Notes: a model not told the origin generated them from the letters alone. A stretch of 41,836 nt of DNA from Halobacteriales archaeon SW_8_68_21 (GCA_003023405.1 PXST01000048.1:57561-99396), one strand, 5' to 3'. Positions 7,686 through 16,359 are shown, counted from the stretch's first letter. Numbers and translations are program-made.

Positions 7686-8117
7686 ATGGATCGACGACGG
7701 TTCGCCGTTGGCGTGCTCTCCGCCGGCGCGGTCGCACTGGCTGGCTGTGGTAGCAACGGGGAGTGGGATCCGTCGGTCGACGGCGACGCGCCCACGCTCT
7801 CTCCCGGGAAAGAAGCCACCGTCACGGTCCGCGCGACCGACGTCGGCGGCTTCGCGTTCCGTCCGTCGCCCGACGGGATCAGTATCGGGTGGACCGCCTC
7901 GGAGCGGAGCGTCTCCCCGTCGCCGGACTTCGGGGCGGACTCCGCCCCGCCACGATGGTTCTGGTCGCGACGCACCGACGTGACCGTCGAGGTGCCGATC
8001 GGCGTCGCAGAGACCGCGGACCCGGGTGAGTACCAGTACGGTGTCACAGTCTTTCTGGACGAGGATTCCGAACGGCGCGTCCGGGAGTCGTTCGCGATCA
8101 CGGTCACCGACGACTGA
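7686..8117 (+). CDS. Haloarchaeal lipoprotein of unknown function
   Basis: The 143-residue protein starts with a twin-arginine-type signal (MDRRRFAVGVLSAGAVALAG) ending in a lipobox LAGC, so it should be exported and lipid-anchored on the cell surface. The mature part is acidic and beta-rich (KEATVTVRATDVGGFAFRPS, YQYGVTVFLDED, ESFAITVTDD), like small immunoglobulin-type surface domains. ATG 7686 is chosen over an upstream in-frame start at 7659 because it begins the signal peptide directly. The 3' end overlaps the convergent doxX relic by 14 bases. No function can be assigned. Confidence 0.75.
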   Translation: MDRRRFAVGVLSAGAVALAGCGSNGEWDPSVDGDAPTLSPGKEATVTVRATDVGGFAFRPSPDGISIGWTASERSVSPSPDFGADSAPPRWFWSRRTDVTVEVPIGVAETADPGEYQYGVTVFLDEDSERRVRESFAITVTDD

Positions 8118-8340
8118 CGCGACGCCCGCGTTCGGTCTCGGAGAACGATACAGCGAGACCATAGAACAGCGTCATCTGTATCGCGCCGCCGAGCGCGGCC
8201 AAGCGGACGAACGCCCCCGCGATGAGTACGGCCCCGATGAGCAGCTGCGTCGCGGGCACGAACACGTGGACGACCTCCACCAGCGCTGCGTTTCGGGCCA
8301 ATGCGGCGTACAGCCCGCTGACCGGACTCGCGGCGTCGAC
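8104..8340 (-). pseudogene. DoxX-family membrane protein relic
   Basis: Read in the frame that follows the nth stop codon, this stretch gives SPVSGLYAALARNAALVEVV, then VPATQLLIGAVLIAGAFVRL and AALGGAIQMTLFYG. That is the middle of a DoxX-family protein, which normally has about 130-180 residues and four membrane helices. The N-terminal helix and the end are gone, and there is no ATG (a TTG at 8301 could give 65 residues). The fragment starts immediately after the nth stop in the same frame, which suggests a deletion that removed the doxX start and its spacer. Confidence 0.6.
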
Positions 8341-9024
8341 TCACCACGCTTCGCCGCTCGCTAGGTCGACCGCCGAGTCGCCCTGCTCCGAGGGGCAGAC
8401 GTCCGCGAGCGCGCAGTCGGCGCAGTCGGGGTTGATCGCGGTACACGTCGCGCGGCCATGGTCGATCATGAGGTGCGTGAACTGCTGCCAGTCGCTCTCG
8501 GGGACGATGTCCAGCAGGTCCTGTTCTATCGCCTCCGGTCGCTCTTCCTCCGTGATTCCCAGCCGGCGCGTGATCCGCTGGACGTGCGTGTCGACGACGA
8601 TGCCCTCGACCACGTCGTGGCCGTGCTGGAGGACGACGTTCGCGGTCTTGCGGCCCACGCCCGCCAGCTCCGTCAGCTCCGACATCGTGTCGGGCACCTC
8701 GCCGTCGTGTTGCTCCGCGATGTCCCCGCACGCCGAGCGGATGTACTCCGCCTTGTTGTTGTAGTAGGTGATCGAATTGATCGCCTCCGCCATCTCCTCC
8801 TGTGGCGCGTTCGCGTACTCTTCGGGCGTCTCGTACGTCTCGAACAGATCGGCGCACACCTTGTTCACGCGCTCGTCGGTACACTGCGCGGAGAGGATCA
8901 CCGCGATGAGCAGCTCCAAGCGGTTCGAGTAGTTGAGCGAGATGGTCGAGTCGGGGTACTCCTCGTACAGTCGGTCGAGGACTTCGGCGACCTGCTCTTC
9001 GCGCGGGTCGAGTGGCGTTCCCAT
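8341..9024 (-). CDS. nth: Endonuclease III (DNA glycosylase/AP lyase)
   Basis: The 227-residue enzyme removes oxidised pyrimidines and cuts the abasic site in base excision repair. It has the helix-hairpin-helix LAGVGRKTA with catalytic Lys126, the VDTHV block with catalytic Asp145, and a C-terminal iron-sulfur loop with Cys194, Cys201, Cys204 and Cys210 (spacing 6-2-5, as in the family). Length is normal apart from an acidic extension after the cluster. ATG 9024 gives a start at the expected place. The downstream region is a doxX remnant. Confidence 0.93.
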   Translation of the reverse strand: MGTPLDPREEQVAEVLDRLYEEYPDSTISLNYSNRLELLIAVILSAQCTDERVNKVCADLFETYETPEEYANAPQEEMAEAINSITYYNNKAEYIRSACGDIAEQHDGEVPDTMSELTELAGVGRKTANVVLQHGHDVVEGIVVDTHVQRITRRLGITEEERPEAIEQDLLDIVPESDWQQFTHLMIDHGRATCTAINPDCADCALADVCPSEQGDSAVDLASGEAW

Positions 9025-9146
9025 ACGACGTTCTCCGTCCGGGCGACATTGAACGATCCGACTGTGCGCGTCCTCTCCCCCGACCGAAAGTCGCGCGCCC
9101 CCGTCCGAGTAGTAAGACAGTTACCACGTGCCGCGTTGGAAGGCGT

Positions 9147-10436
9147 ATGGACGTACTCGACGTCGCGGCGCGCGCGACCAACACCGGCCCGGTGTGTTCC
9201 GCCTGCCTCGGCCGGCTCGTCGCCGACCGGAGCTTCGGGCTGTCGAACGCCGACCGCGGCTCGGCGCTCCGGGTGTCGCTCGCGCTGCGCGACGACGAGG
9301 ACCACGAGCCGGTCGAAACGGAGGAGTGTTGGGTCTGTGAGGGGCGCTGTACCGAGTTCGACGAGTGGGCCGAGCGCGCCGCCGAGGCGGTCGAGGGCGT
9401 CGAGTTCGCCACGTACAACGTCGGTACGCGCCCGCCGCCGTTGATCAAGGAGAACGAGGCGCTGTTGCGCGCGGACGCCGGTCTCGACGAGGACGCGGGC
9501 GAGCCGTTCAATTCGGAGTTCAACCGCGAGGTCGGCAAGCGGGTCGGCCGGCTCACCGACGCTGAAGTCTCGTTCGACCGTCCCGACGTTCAGTTCACGA
9601 TCGACCTCGCGGAAGACGAGATCGACGCGAAGGTGAACTCGACGTTCGTCTACGGCCGGTACCGGAAGCTGGAACGCGACATCCCGCAGACGGAGTGGCC
9701 CTGCCGGGAGTGTAAGGGGTCGGGGCGACAGGGGGCGGACCCCTGCGACCACTGCGGCGGCTCCGGCTACCTCTACGACGACAGCGTCGAGGAGTACACC
9801 GCGCCGGTCGTCGAGGACGTGATGGACGGGACGGAGGCGACGTTCCACGGGGCGGGCCGCGAGGATGTCGACGCCCTCATGCTCGGCACCGGGCGGCCAT
9901 TCGTGGTCGAGGTCGAGGAGCCGCGCCGGCGGCGGGTCGACACCGACCGCCTCCAGTCCGACATCAACGCGTTCGCCGATGGCGCGGTCGAGGTCGAGGG
10001 CCTCCGGCTCGCGACCTACGACACCGTCGAGCGCGTGAAGGAACACGACGCGGCCAAGCGCTACCGCGCCACGGTGACCTTCGACGCCGGCGTCGACGCC
10101 GACGCCCTCGCGGACGCAGTCGGTGAGCTGGAGGAGGGGACCGTCGAGCAGTACACGCCGAACCGGGTGGACCACCGTCGCGCGAGCATGACGCGCGAGC
10201 GCGACGTGTACGAGGCGACCGCGGAACTGGAAGACGGCGATCCGCGCCGCGCCGCAGTCGAGATCCACGGGGAGGGGGGCCTCTACATCAAGGAGCTGAT
10301 CTCCGGCGACGAGGGACGGACGGAGCCGAGCCTCGCGGGCCTCCTCGGCGTCGGCGCGGCGGTGACCGCGCTCGACGTTCTCGCGGTCGAGGGCGAAGAC
10401 GAGCCGTTCGAGCGCGAGGAGTTCTTCCGGGAGTGA
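9147..10436 (+). CDS. pus10: tRNA pseudouridine synthase Pus10
   Basis: The 429-residue protein is an archaeal Pus10, which makes pseudouridine at positions 54 and 55 of the tRNA T-loop. The N-terminal half carries zinc-binding cysteines (Cys17/Cys20 and Cys61/Cys64) and a THUMP-like region. The C-terminal half is the catalytic domain, with LMLGTGRPFVVEVEEP and the closing EIHGEGGLYIKELISGDEGR and PSLAGLLG blocks. A second Cys-rich patch, CRECKGSG plus CDHCGGSGY, sits in the middle and is DnaJ-like. The frame extends upstream to 9012, but ATG 9147 starts at the family position. The gene diverges from nth. Confidence 0.9.
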   Translation: MDVLDVAARATNTGPVCSACLGRLVADRSFGLSNADRGSALRVSLALRDDEDHEPVETEECWVCEGRCTEFDEWAERAAEAVEGVEFATYNVGTRPPPLIKENEALLRADAGLDEDAGEPFNSEFNREVGKRVGRLTDAEVSFDRPDVQFTIDLAEDEIDAKVNSTFVYGRYRKLERDIPQTEWPCRECKGSGRQGADPCDHCGGSGYLYDDSVEEYTAPVVEDVMDGTEATFHGAGREDVDALMLGTGRPFVVEVEEPRRRRVDTDRLQSDINAFADGAVEVEGLRLATYDTVERVKEHDAAKRYRATVTFDAGVDADALADAVGELEEGTVEQYTPNRVDHRRASMTRERDVYEATAELEDGDPRRAAVEIHGEGGLYIKELISGDEGRTEPSLAGLLGVGAAVTALDVLAVEGEDEPFEREEFFRE

Positions 10437-10474
10437 CGCCCCGAAACCCCCGGATGACGCCCCGAACTCCCCGT
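10434..10474. repeat. Short direct repeat after pus10
   Basis: TGACGCCCCGAAACCCCCGG is followed at once by TGACGCCCCGAACTCCCCG, two nearly identical units of about 20 bases. The first includes the pus10 stop codon. It is probably a local slippage duplication. Confidence 0.7.
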
Positions 10475-10557
10475 ATCGGTGACGCAGGGAGTCTGCGCTC
10501 GCTCGGAACGCGCGCTGAACCAACGGGATTTATCTGACGAGCGTCAGACGTTTGGGT

Positions 10558-11265
10558 ATGGACGGGAGCGACGCCGACGGTGGGAACACCCGAGAGGGCG
10601 GAACCCGGAACGGCGGTGTTCGTGGGGGATCGAGCGACTCGACGGCGAGCGGCGGTTCCGCAGCTGCCGCCGATTCGCCTGCGATGGGCGAGCCCGTGAT
10701 CCGGCCCGCGGTCGACGACGCGAGCGAGATCGCGACCGCGGCCGACGTGACGCTGAACGGCGCGGACCGAGCGGAGCGGCCCGACCGCGTCTCCTCGGTC
10801 CTCGTCGCCGTCGGTCCCGGTCCCCACTCCGGCGCGACCGTCGATGTCGCGAAGGAGATCGCGGCCGCGACGGGCGCGTGGCTCGAACTGTTCCACGTCG
10901 TCCCCTCCGACGCGGCGCTCGCCGACGCCGGTCCCGGCGACGACGCCACCGGGACCGCCGCGGACGCCCCGGACGACGCCGGGGACGCTGACTACGCCGC
11001 GGCCGGCGAGCGGCTCCTCGACGCGGCCGAGTCGCGGCTCGGCGGCTTCGACCGCGTCGACCGGTGGCTCGTCGAGGACCGCACCGCGGCGGGCGCGGTC
11101 GTCGAGCAGTCCCCCTACTACGACCTGGTCGTCGTCGGCGCGCCCACGACCGGGACGGTCGGTCGGTTCGTCTTCGGATCCACGACCGACACGGTCGTCG
11201 GCGACGCCGAGGTCCCGGTCGTCGTCGTCGAGGCCGACGGGTCGGCCGCGCTCGACGCGGCGTAA
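10558..11265 (+). CDS. Universal stress protein with a disordered N-terminus
   Basis: The 235-residue protein has a low-complexity Gly/Ser/Asp-rich N-terminus of about 80 residues followed by one Usp domain (SSVLVAVGPGPHSGATVDVA to the end). The ATP-binding loop pattern GAPTTGTVGRFVFGSTTDTV fits G-x2-G-x9-G-S/T, so nucleotide binding is likely. Usp domains act in stress and energy sensing, and in haloarchaea they often accompany transporters; here the domain is alone. ATG 10558 has a TTTATC box near 10529-10534 at leaderless distance. It is followed by T-rich runs that may terminate transcription before the trp operon. Confidence 0.78.
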   Translation: MDGSDADGGNTREGGTRNGGVRGGSSDSTASGGSAAAADSPAMGEPVIRPAVDDASEIATAADVTLNGADRAERPDRVSSVLVAVGPGPHSGATVDVAKEIAAATGAWLELFHVVPSDAALADAGPGDDATGTAADAPDDAGDADYAAAGERLLDAAESRLGGFDRVDRWLVEDRTAAGAVVEQSPYYDLVVVGAPTTGTVGRFVFGSTTDTVVGDAEVPVVVVEADGSAALDAA

Positions 11266-11307
11266 CGGCGCGACGGCGTTCTCCCGACGAGTCGCGCGCT
11301 CGGTCTA

Positions 11308-11356
11308 CCCACCTTCCTTCTTTTTCCGCCCCCATCGTCTCCGTCCGTTTTTCTCC
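11308..11356 (+). terminator. Pyrimidine/T-run terminator after the Usp gene
   Basis: The stretch contains CCTTCCTTCTTTTTCC and a second run CCGTTTTTCTCCCC. Oligo-T runs without a strong hairpin are typical archaeal terminators. Position between two co-directional units fits, but there is no direct proof. Confidence 0.4.
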
Positions 11357-11397
11357 CCGTGATATCGGTTCCCGCGTCGGCGACAGCGTTAAATCGG

Positions 11398-11413
11398 TGT
11401 ACATACTTGTACA
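11398..11413. promoter_or_regulatory. Palindrome in the trpDFEG promoter
   Basis: TGTACA-TACT-TGTACA is a perfect inverted repeat with six-base arms and a four-base spacer. It lies just downstream of a possible TATA box (GTTAAATC at 11388-11395) and upstream of the trpD start, so a bound dimer would block initiation. It is a candidate operator for tryptophan-responsive control; the regulator is not in this window. Confidence 0.55.
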
Positions 11414-11445
11414 TCACAACGCGGAATACTACATCGATGGGCACA

Positions 11446-12495
11446 ATGAATCTCAACGACACGGTCGAGCGAGTGACGGACGGGACGGACCTGACCCTCG
11501 AAGAGGCGCGCGAGGCCGCGCGGCTCGTCTTCGAAGAGGCGACGGAGGCGCAGATCGGCGCGCTGCTCGCCGCGCTTCGAACGAAGGGCGAGACCGAGGC
11601 GGAGATCGCCGGCTTCGCGCGGGGGATGCGCGACGCCGCCCGGACGATCGAGCCGGACCGGGAGCCGCTCGTCGACACCTGCGGGACCGGCGGCGACGAC
11701 TACGACACGATCAACGTGTCGACGACCGCGGCGATCGTCGCCGCGGGTGCCCGCGTGCCGATCGCCAAGCACGGCAACTACTCGGTCTCTTCTTCCTCGG
11801 GGAGTGCCGACGTGCTGGAGGTCGCGGGGGCCGACATCGAGGCCGAACCCCCGGCCGTCGAGGAGGCGATCGAGTTGGACGGGATCGGCTTCATGCTCGC
11901 GCCCGTGTTCCACCCGGCGATGAAGGCCGTCATCGGCCCGCGCAAGGAACTGGGGATGCGGACGATATTCAACGTCCTCGGGCCGCTCACCAACCCCGCT
12001 GGGGCCGACGCGCAGGTGCTCGGCGTGTACGACCCGGACCTCGTGCCGGTCATCGCGCGGTCGCTCGCGCGCATGCCGGTCGAGCGGGCTCTGGTGGTCC
12101 ACGGCGCGGGGGTAGACGAGATCGGGATCCACGCGGAGACGGTCGCCGCCGAGGTCGACGGCGACGAGGTCACGGAGTTCACGATCGCGCCGGAGGACCT
12201 CGGACTCGACCGCGCGCCGATCGAGGCGGTCGCGGGCGGGACTCCCGAGGAGAACGCCGACGACCTGCGCGGGATCGTCGATGGCTCCGTCACCGGCCCC
12301 AAACGCGACCTCATCCTCGCGAACGCGGGCGCTGCCATCTACGTCGCCGGCGAGGCCGAGTCGCTGGCAGCGGGCGTCGAGCGCGCCGCGGAGGCGATCG
12401 ACTCCGGCGCGGCGGCGGCCAAGTTCGCGGCGTTGTGTGGCGACGGCGAGCTGGCCGAGGGGGGCTCCGGCGTGACCGCGGAGGACGACGACTGA
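11446..12495 (+). CDS. trpD: Anthranilate phosphoribosyltransferase
   Basis: This enzyme transfers phosphoribose from PRPP to anthranilate, the second step of tryptophan synthesis. It has the glycine-rich PRPP loop in DTCGTGGDDYDTINVST, the KHGNYSVSSSSGSADVLE anthranilate-binding block and NVLGPLTNPAGADAQVLGV. From ATG 11446 the protein is 349 residues, the normal size. An ATG at 11437 would add three residues, and the frame is open further upstream, but MNLNDTVERV is the family-like start. Its TGA overlaps the ATG of trpF (TGATG), showing a tight operon. It leads the trpD-F-E-G order known from haloarchaea. Confidence 0.92.
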   Translation: MNLNDTVERVTDGTDLTLEEAREAARLVFEEATEAQIGALLAALRTKGETEAEIAGFARGMRDAARTIEPDREPLVDTCGTGGDDYDTINVSTTAAIVAAGARVPIAKHGNYSVSSSSGSADVLEVAGADIEAEPPAVEEAIELDGIGFMLAPVFHPAMKAVIGPRKELGMRTIFNVLGPLTNPAGADAQVLGVYDPDLVPVIARSLARMPVERALVVHGAGVDEIGIHAETVAAEVDGDEVTEFTIAPEDLGLDRAPIEAVAGGTPEENADDLRGIVDGSVTGPKRDLILANAGAAIYVAGEAESLAAGVERAAEAIDSGAAAAKFAALCGDGELAEGGSGVTAEDDD

Positions 12496-13139
12496 TGGCG
12501 CGGGTGAAGATCTGCGGAATCGCCCGCGAGGCCGACCTCCGCGCTGCGGTCGAGGCCGGCGCGGACGCGGTCGGCGTCATCACCGAGGTCCCGGTCGACT
12601 CGCCGCGCGAGGTCGACCCGGCGACGGCCGCCGAGCTGCTCGCCGACATCCCGCCGTTCGTCACCGCGACGCTCGTGACGATGCCCGAGTCGGCCGAGCA
12701 CGCGGTCGAACTCGCCCGGACGGTCGCCCCGGACGCGATCCAGCTCCACGGCGAGTGGACCGTCGACGAACTGCGGTACGTCCGCGCCGAGACGGAGCGC
12801 AAGGTGCTGCTCACGATCGACGCCGACGACCCGACCCGCGCGGAGGAGTTCGACGGCGTGGTCGACGCGTTGGTGGTCGACTCCACCGACGACTCGGGCG
12901 CGGGCGGCACGGGCGAGACGCACGACTGGCGCGCGACCGGCGAGCTGGCCGCCCGGCTCACCACGCCCGTCGTGCTGGCGGGCGGGCTCACGGCCGACAC
13001 GGTCGCCGAAGCCGTGCGCGTCGCCGACCCCTTCGCGGTCGACGTCGCCTCCGGCGTCGAGATCGAGGAGGGCCGGAAGGACCACAACGCGGTGGCCCGC
13101 TTCGTCGCCAACGCGGGTCGGGAGATGGAGCTGGCATGA
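12495..13139 (+). CDS. trpF: Phosphoribosylanthranilate isomerase
   Basis: The 214-residue TIM-barrel enzyme converts N-(5'-phosphoribosyl)anthranilate to the carboxyphenylamino-deoxyribulose phosphate, step three of the tryptophan pathway. The catalytic cysteine lies in the N-terminal VKICGIAR motif, the IQLHGEW strand is typical, and the C-terminal VVLAGGLTADTV plus VDVASGVE blocks bind phosphate. The start overlaps the trpD stop and its own TGA overlaps the trpE ATG, so translation is probably coupled. Length matches the family. Confidence 0.92.
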   Translation: MARVKICGIAREADLRAAVEAGADAVGVITEVPVDSPREVDPATAAELLADIPPFVTATLVTMPESAEHAVELARTVAPDAIQLHGEWTVDELRYVRAETERKVLLTIDADDPTRAEEFDGVVDALVVDSTDDSGAGGTGETHDWRATGELAARLTTPVVLAGGLTADTVAEAVRVADPFAVDVASGVEIEEGRKDHNAVARFVANAGREMELA

Positions 13140-14866
13140 GCGATCGCGACGCTTCCGACGGCTCGATCCCCTCCCTCGGCCGCTCGAAGGCCGAGTTCGT
13201 CGACCTCGCCGCAGACGCCGACAGGCCGGTCGTGGTCCGCGCGTCGGCCTCGCTCGACGCCGACGTTACGCCGCTCGCGGCGTACGCGACCCTCGTCGGC
13301 GAGGGGCCGTACGGGTTCTTGCTTGAGTCCGGCGAGAAGGTCGCCTCCAGCGACCCCGACGGCGCGTTCACCTCGGACGGAAAGGCGGACCGACACGCCC
13401 GCTACTCGTTCGTCGGCTACGACCCGGAAGCGGTCGTCTCGGTCCACCCGGATCGCACGGAAGTGACGGAACTCGGTCCGGCCGCCGAGTTCATCGGAGA
13501 CGTTGACGACGAGGGAGAGCGACGCGGGGGCCTCGGTCCCGACGCCGGCGACGCGGTCGATCGGATCCGGGCCGCCTTCCCGGCCGTGAGCCTCCGCGGG
13601 TTCCCCGACACCGACCGGCAGATCCTCTCGGGCGGCTTCGTCGGGTTCCTCGCGTACGAAGCGGTGTACGACCTCTGGCTGGAGGAGGTCGGCGTCGAGC
13701 GGCCCGAGACCGAGTTCCCGGACGCGGAGTTCGCCCTCACCACACGGACCGTCGTCTTCGACGAGAAGGAGGACAGCGTCGAACTCGTGTTCACGCCGGT
13801 GATCGGCGTCGACGACGACCCGGCCGCAGTGTACGACGACCTGATCGATGAAGCCGAGCGCGTCGCGGCCGAACTGCGGGAGGCCGCGTCGCCGGACCCG
13901 GACGGCGTCCGGGTGCGCGAGGAGACGACGGACCCCCGCGAGGAGTACGAGGACGCCGTTCGAACCGCGAAGCGGCACGTCCTCGACGGCGACATCTATC
14001 AGGGCGTGATCTCGCGGAGTCGCGAACTCCGCGGTGAGGCGGACTCGCTCGGGCTGTACGCGGCCCTCCGCGACGTGAACCCCTCGCCGTACATGTACAT
14101 CCTGCGCCACGACGACCGGACTGTCGTCGGTGCCAGCCCGGAGACGCTCGTGTCGGTGAAGGGCGACCGGATCGTCTCGAACCCGATCGCGGGGACCTGT
14201 CCGCGCGGGACCAGCCCCGTCGAGGACCGCCGGCTCGCGGGCGAGATGCTCGCCGACGGGAAGGAGCGCGCCGAACACACGATGTTAGTCGACCTCGCGC
14301 GCAACGACGTGCGGCGGGTGTCCGAGCCGGGGTCCATCCGCGTCGAGGAGTTCATGAACGTCGTAAAATACAGCCACGTCCAGCATATCGAGTCGACCGT
14401 CACGGGGACGCTCGCGGGCGACGCCGACGCGTTCGACGCGACGCGCGCGACGTTCCCCGCGGGGACGCTCACCGGCGCGCCGAAGGTGCGAGCGATGGAG
14501 ATCATCGACGACCTCGAAACGACGCCGCGGGAGGCGTACGGCGGCGGCGTCGGCTACTACGCGTGGACCGGCGACGCCGACTTCGCAATCGTGATCCGGA
14601 CGGCGACGCTCGACGAGTCGCCCGCAGACGCGAGCGCGTCGGGCGAGACCGCCGTCACCGTCCGCGCCGGGGCCGGCCTCGTCGCCGACTCCGATCCGAC
14701 CGCCGAGTACGAGGAGACCGAACAGAAGATGGACGGCGTGTCGACCGCGATCGACCGGATCCGTGAGGAGGGCGGAGGAGCAACCGACGCTGAGGCGACC
14801 GACGGCGACGCGACCGACGGCGAGGCAGCCGACCCGCTCGCCACCGGCCCGGAGAGCGAGCGATGA
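13136..14866 (+). CDS. trpE: Anthranilate synthase component I
   Basis: The 576-residue protein converts chorismate to anthranilate using ammonia from TrpG. The N-terminal half has the tryptophan feedback-site pattern FLLESGEK. The C-terminal half has the chorismate-binding blocks ISRSRELRG, NPSPYMYIL, GASPETLV, GTCPRGTSP, VEEFMNVVKYSHVQH and the GAPKVRAMEIIDDLE signature. A 30-residue acidic tail with repeated ATDGD/ATDGE units is a halophilic addition. ATGA overlaps link it to trpF and trpG. With the LLES motif present, feedback inhibition by tryptophan is likely. Confidence 0.93.
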   Translation: MSDRDASDGSIPSLGRSKAEFVDLAADADRPVVVRASASLDADVTPLAAYATLVGEGPYGFLLESGEKVASSDPDGAFTSDGKADRHARYSFVGYDPEAVVSVHPDRTEVTELGPAAEFIGDVDDEGERRGGLGPDAGDAVDRIRAAFPAVSLRGFPDTDRQILSGGFVGFLAYEAVYDLWLEEVGVERPETEFPDAEFALTTRTVVFDEKEDSVELVFTPVIGVDDDPAAVYDDLIDEAERVAAELREAASPDPDGVRVREETTDPREEYEDAVRTAKRHVLDGDIYQGVISRSRELRGEADSLGLYAALRDVNPSPYMYILRHDDRTVVGASPETLVSVKGDRIVSNPIAGTCPRGTSPVEDRRLAGEMLADGKERAEHTMLVDLARNDVRRVSEPGSIRVEEFMNVVKYSHVQHIESTVTGTLAGDADAFDATRATFPAGTLTGAPKVRAMEIIDDLETTPREAYGGGVGYYAWTGDADFAIVIRTATLDESPADASASGETAVTVRAGAGLVADSDPTAEYEETEQKMDGVSTAIDRIREEGGGATDAEATDGDATDGEAADPLATGPESER

Positions 14867-15456
14867 AGATCGTCGTCGTCGACAACTTCGACTCGTTCAC
14901 CTACAACCTCGTGGAGTACGTCTCCGACCAGCGGATCGACGGCGAGTCGGTCGCCGTCGAGGTGTTCAAAAACACCGCGTCGCTCGACGCCATCGAGGGG
15001 ACCAACCCCGACGCGATGATCATCAGCCCTGGACCGGGGCACCCGAAGAACGACCGCGACGTCGGCGTGACGATGCCGGCGTTGCGCGACCTCTCGCCGC
15101 GGGTGCCGACGCTCGGCGTCTGTCTCGGACTGGAGGCCGCCGTCTATGAATACGGCGGGACCGTCGGCCACGCTCCCGAGCCGGTCCACGGGAAGGCGTT
15201 CGCCGTCGACCACGACGGCGAGGGCGTATTCCACGGGTTAGGTCAGGGGTTCCGCGCCGGCCGCTACCACTCGCTGGCGGCGACCGAGGTGCCGGACGCG
15301 TTCGCGGTGTCGGCCACCACTGACCACGACGGCGAGTCGATCGTGATGGGGATCCGGCACCGTGACCACCCGATCGAGGCGGTCCAGTTCCACCCGGAGA
15401 GCGTGTTGACCGGCTCCGGCCACGACCTGGTTCGAAACTTCCTCACCGGGGTCTAA
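14863..15456 (+). CDS. trpG: Anthranilate synthase component II (glutamine amidotransferase)
   Basis: The 197-residue class I amidotransferase supplies ammonia to TrpE. The oxyanion-loop motif SPGPGHP is followed by the nucleophile Cys87 in LGVCLGLEAA and by the His-Glu pair in VQFHPESVL. The usual GVCLGHQ is GVCLGLEA here, so the residues after the Cys are changed from His-Gln to Leu-Glu; the catalytic triad itself is present. The start overlaps the trpE stop as ATGA. It is the last gene of the operon, followed by the convergent moaB-type gene 22 bases later. Confidence 0.92.
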   Translation: MKIVVVDNFDSFTYNLVEYVSDQRIDGESVAVEVFKNTASLDAIEGTNPDAMIISPGPGHPKNDRDVGVTMPALRDLSPRVPTLGVCLGLEAAVYEYGGTVGHAPEPVHGKAFAVDHDGEGVFHGLGQGFRAGRYHSLAATEVPDAFAVSATTDHDGESIVMGIRHRDHPIEAVQFHPESVLTGSGHDLVRNFLTGV

Positions 15457-15477
15457 GCCCCTCGCGTCCGGTCTCCG

Positions 15478-16266
15478 CTATGATCCGTCGCTCGGTTCCG
15501 CGTCGCCGTCGGCGGTCGCGTCGTTGTCGCTCGGTTCCGCGTCGACGTCGGCGGTCGCGTCGCCCTCGGCGTCTTCCGTCTCGTCGTGGATTCCCCGCCC
15601 GGCGAGTCCAACGAGGTGGCCGACCTCGGGGAGGATCACCTCGTCGACGCCGAGCCGGACCGCGTTCTCGGAGCCAGGGAGACAGAACACCGGCGTCGCG
15701 GAGACGACCCCGGCGGTCGCGCGCGAGCCGACCGTCCGCGTCCCGATTTCCTCGTAGGAGAGCCGGCGGAACAGTTCGCTAAAGCCCGGGAGTCGTTTCG
15801 CGAACAGCCCGTGGACCGCCTCCGGCGTCACGTCGTCTGGTGTGACGCCCGTACCCCCGGTTGTCACTACCGCGTCCGTGTCCGTCCGTTGAGCGAGCCT
15901 GTCGACGGTCCCCTGAACGCTGTCGTAGTCGTCCGGTATCAGTTCGCGGACCGCGACCTCGTGGCCAGCCTCCTCGAAGGCGACCGCGACGTAGTCGCCT
16001 GCCGGGTCCTCGTCCGCGCTCCGCGAGGACGACACGGTGACGACCGCGACCGCGACCGAGTCGATGTCGTGGTGATGGTGGCCGTGATCCTCGCCGTCGC
16101 CGTGGTCGTGGCCGTCGCCGTGACCGCCGTGATCGTGGCCGTCGCTGCGACTGCCGTGATCGTGGTGATCGCCTCCCTCACCGTGGCCGTGGCTATTGCC
16201 GTGGTCGTGGCTGTTGTCGTGGTCGTGGCTGTTGTCGTGGTCGTGACGCTCGCCGTGGTCAGTCAT
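15478..16266 (-). CDS. MoaB/MogA-type molybdopterin protein with His-rich N-terminus
   Basis: The 262-residue protein has a MoaB/Mog core of about 160 residues: SVAVAVVTVSSSRSADED, the molybdopterin-binding VVTTGGTGVTPDDVTPEAV and the CLPGSENAVRLG block. It should act in molybdenum cofactor synthesis, adenylylating molybdopterin. The first 66 residues contain 22 histidines in HDHDNSHDH-type units, an arrangement seen in metal-storage or metallochaperone regions. The C-terminus carries a 13-residue repeat (ADxDAEPSD twice). ATG 16266 is chosen because it starts the His tract; an upstream in-frame start at 16338 adds unrelated residues. The metal role is inference. Confidence 0.82.
   Translation of the reverse strand: MTDHGERHDHDNSHDHDNSHDHGNSHGHGEGGDHHDHGSRSDGHDHGGHGDGHDHGDGEDHGHHHHDIDSVAVAVVTVSSSRSADEDPAGDYVAVAFEEAGHEVAVRELIPDDYDSVQGTVDRLAQRTDTDAVVTTGGTGVTPDDVTPEAVHGLFAKRLPGFSELFRRLSYEEIGTRTVGSRATAGVVSATPVFCLPGSENAVRLGVDEVILPEVGHLVGLAGRGIHDETEDAEGDATADVDAEPSDNDATADGDAEPSDGS
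15488..15565. repeat. In-frame 39-bp tandem repeat in the moaB C-terminus
   Basis: TCGCTCGGTTCCGCGTC begins at 15488 and again at 15527, giving two copies of a 39-base unit with few substitutions. It encodes the duplicated DAEPSD-type acidic tail. Confidence 0.8.
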
Positions 16267-16359
16267 GACTCCGCGTTCGTCGCCCTCGCCAAAACACCTC
16301 CCGGTCGCCGGCGGGGTGTCCGGGCTGCCGGCCTCCACGCGACGGTACCGCGACCGCGG

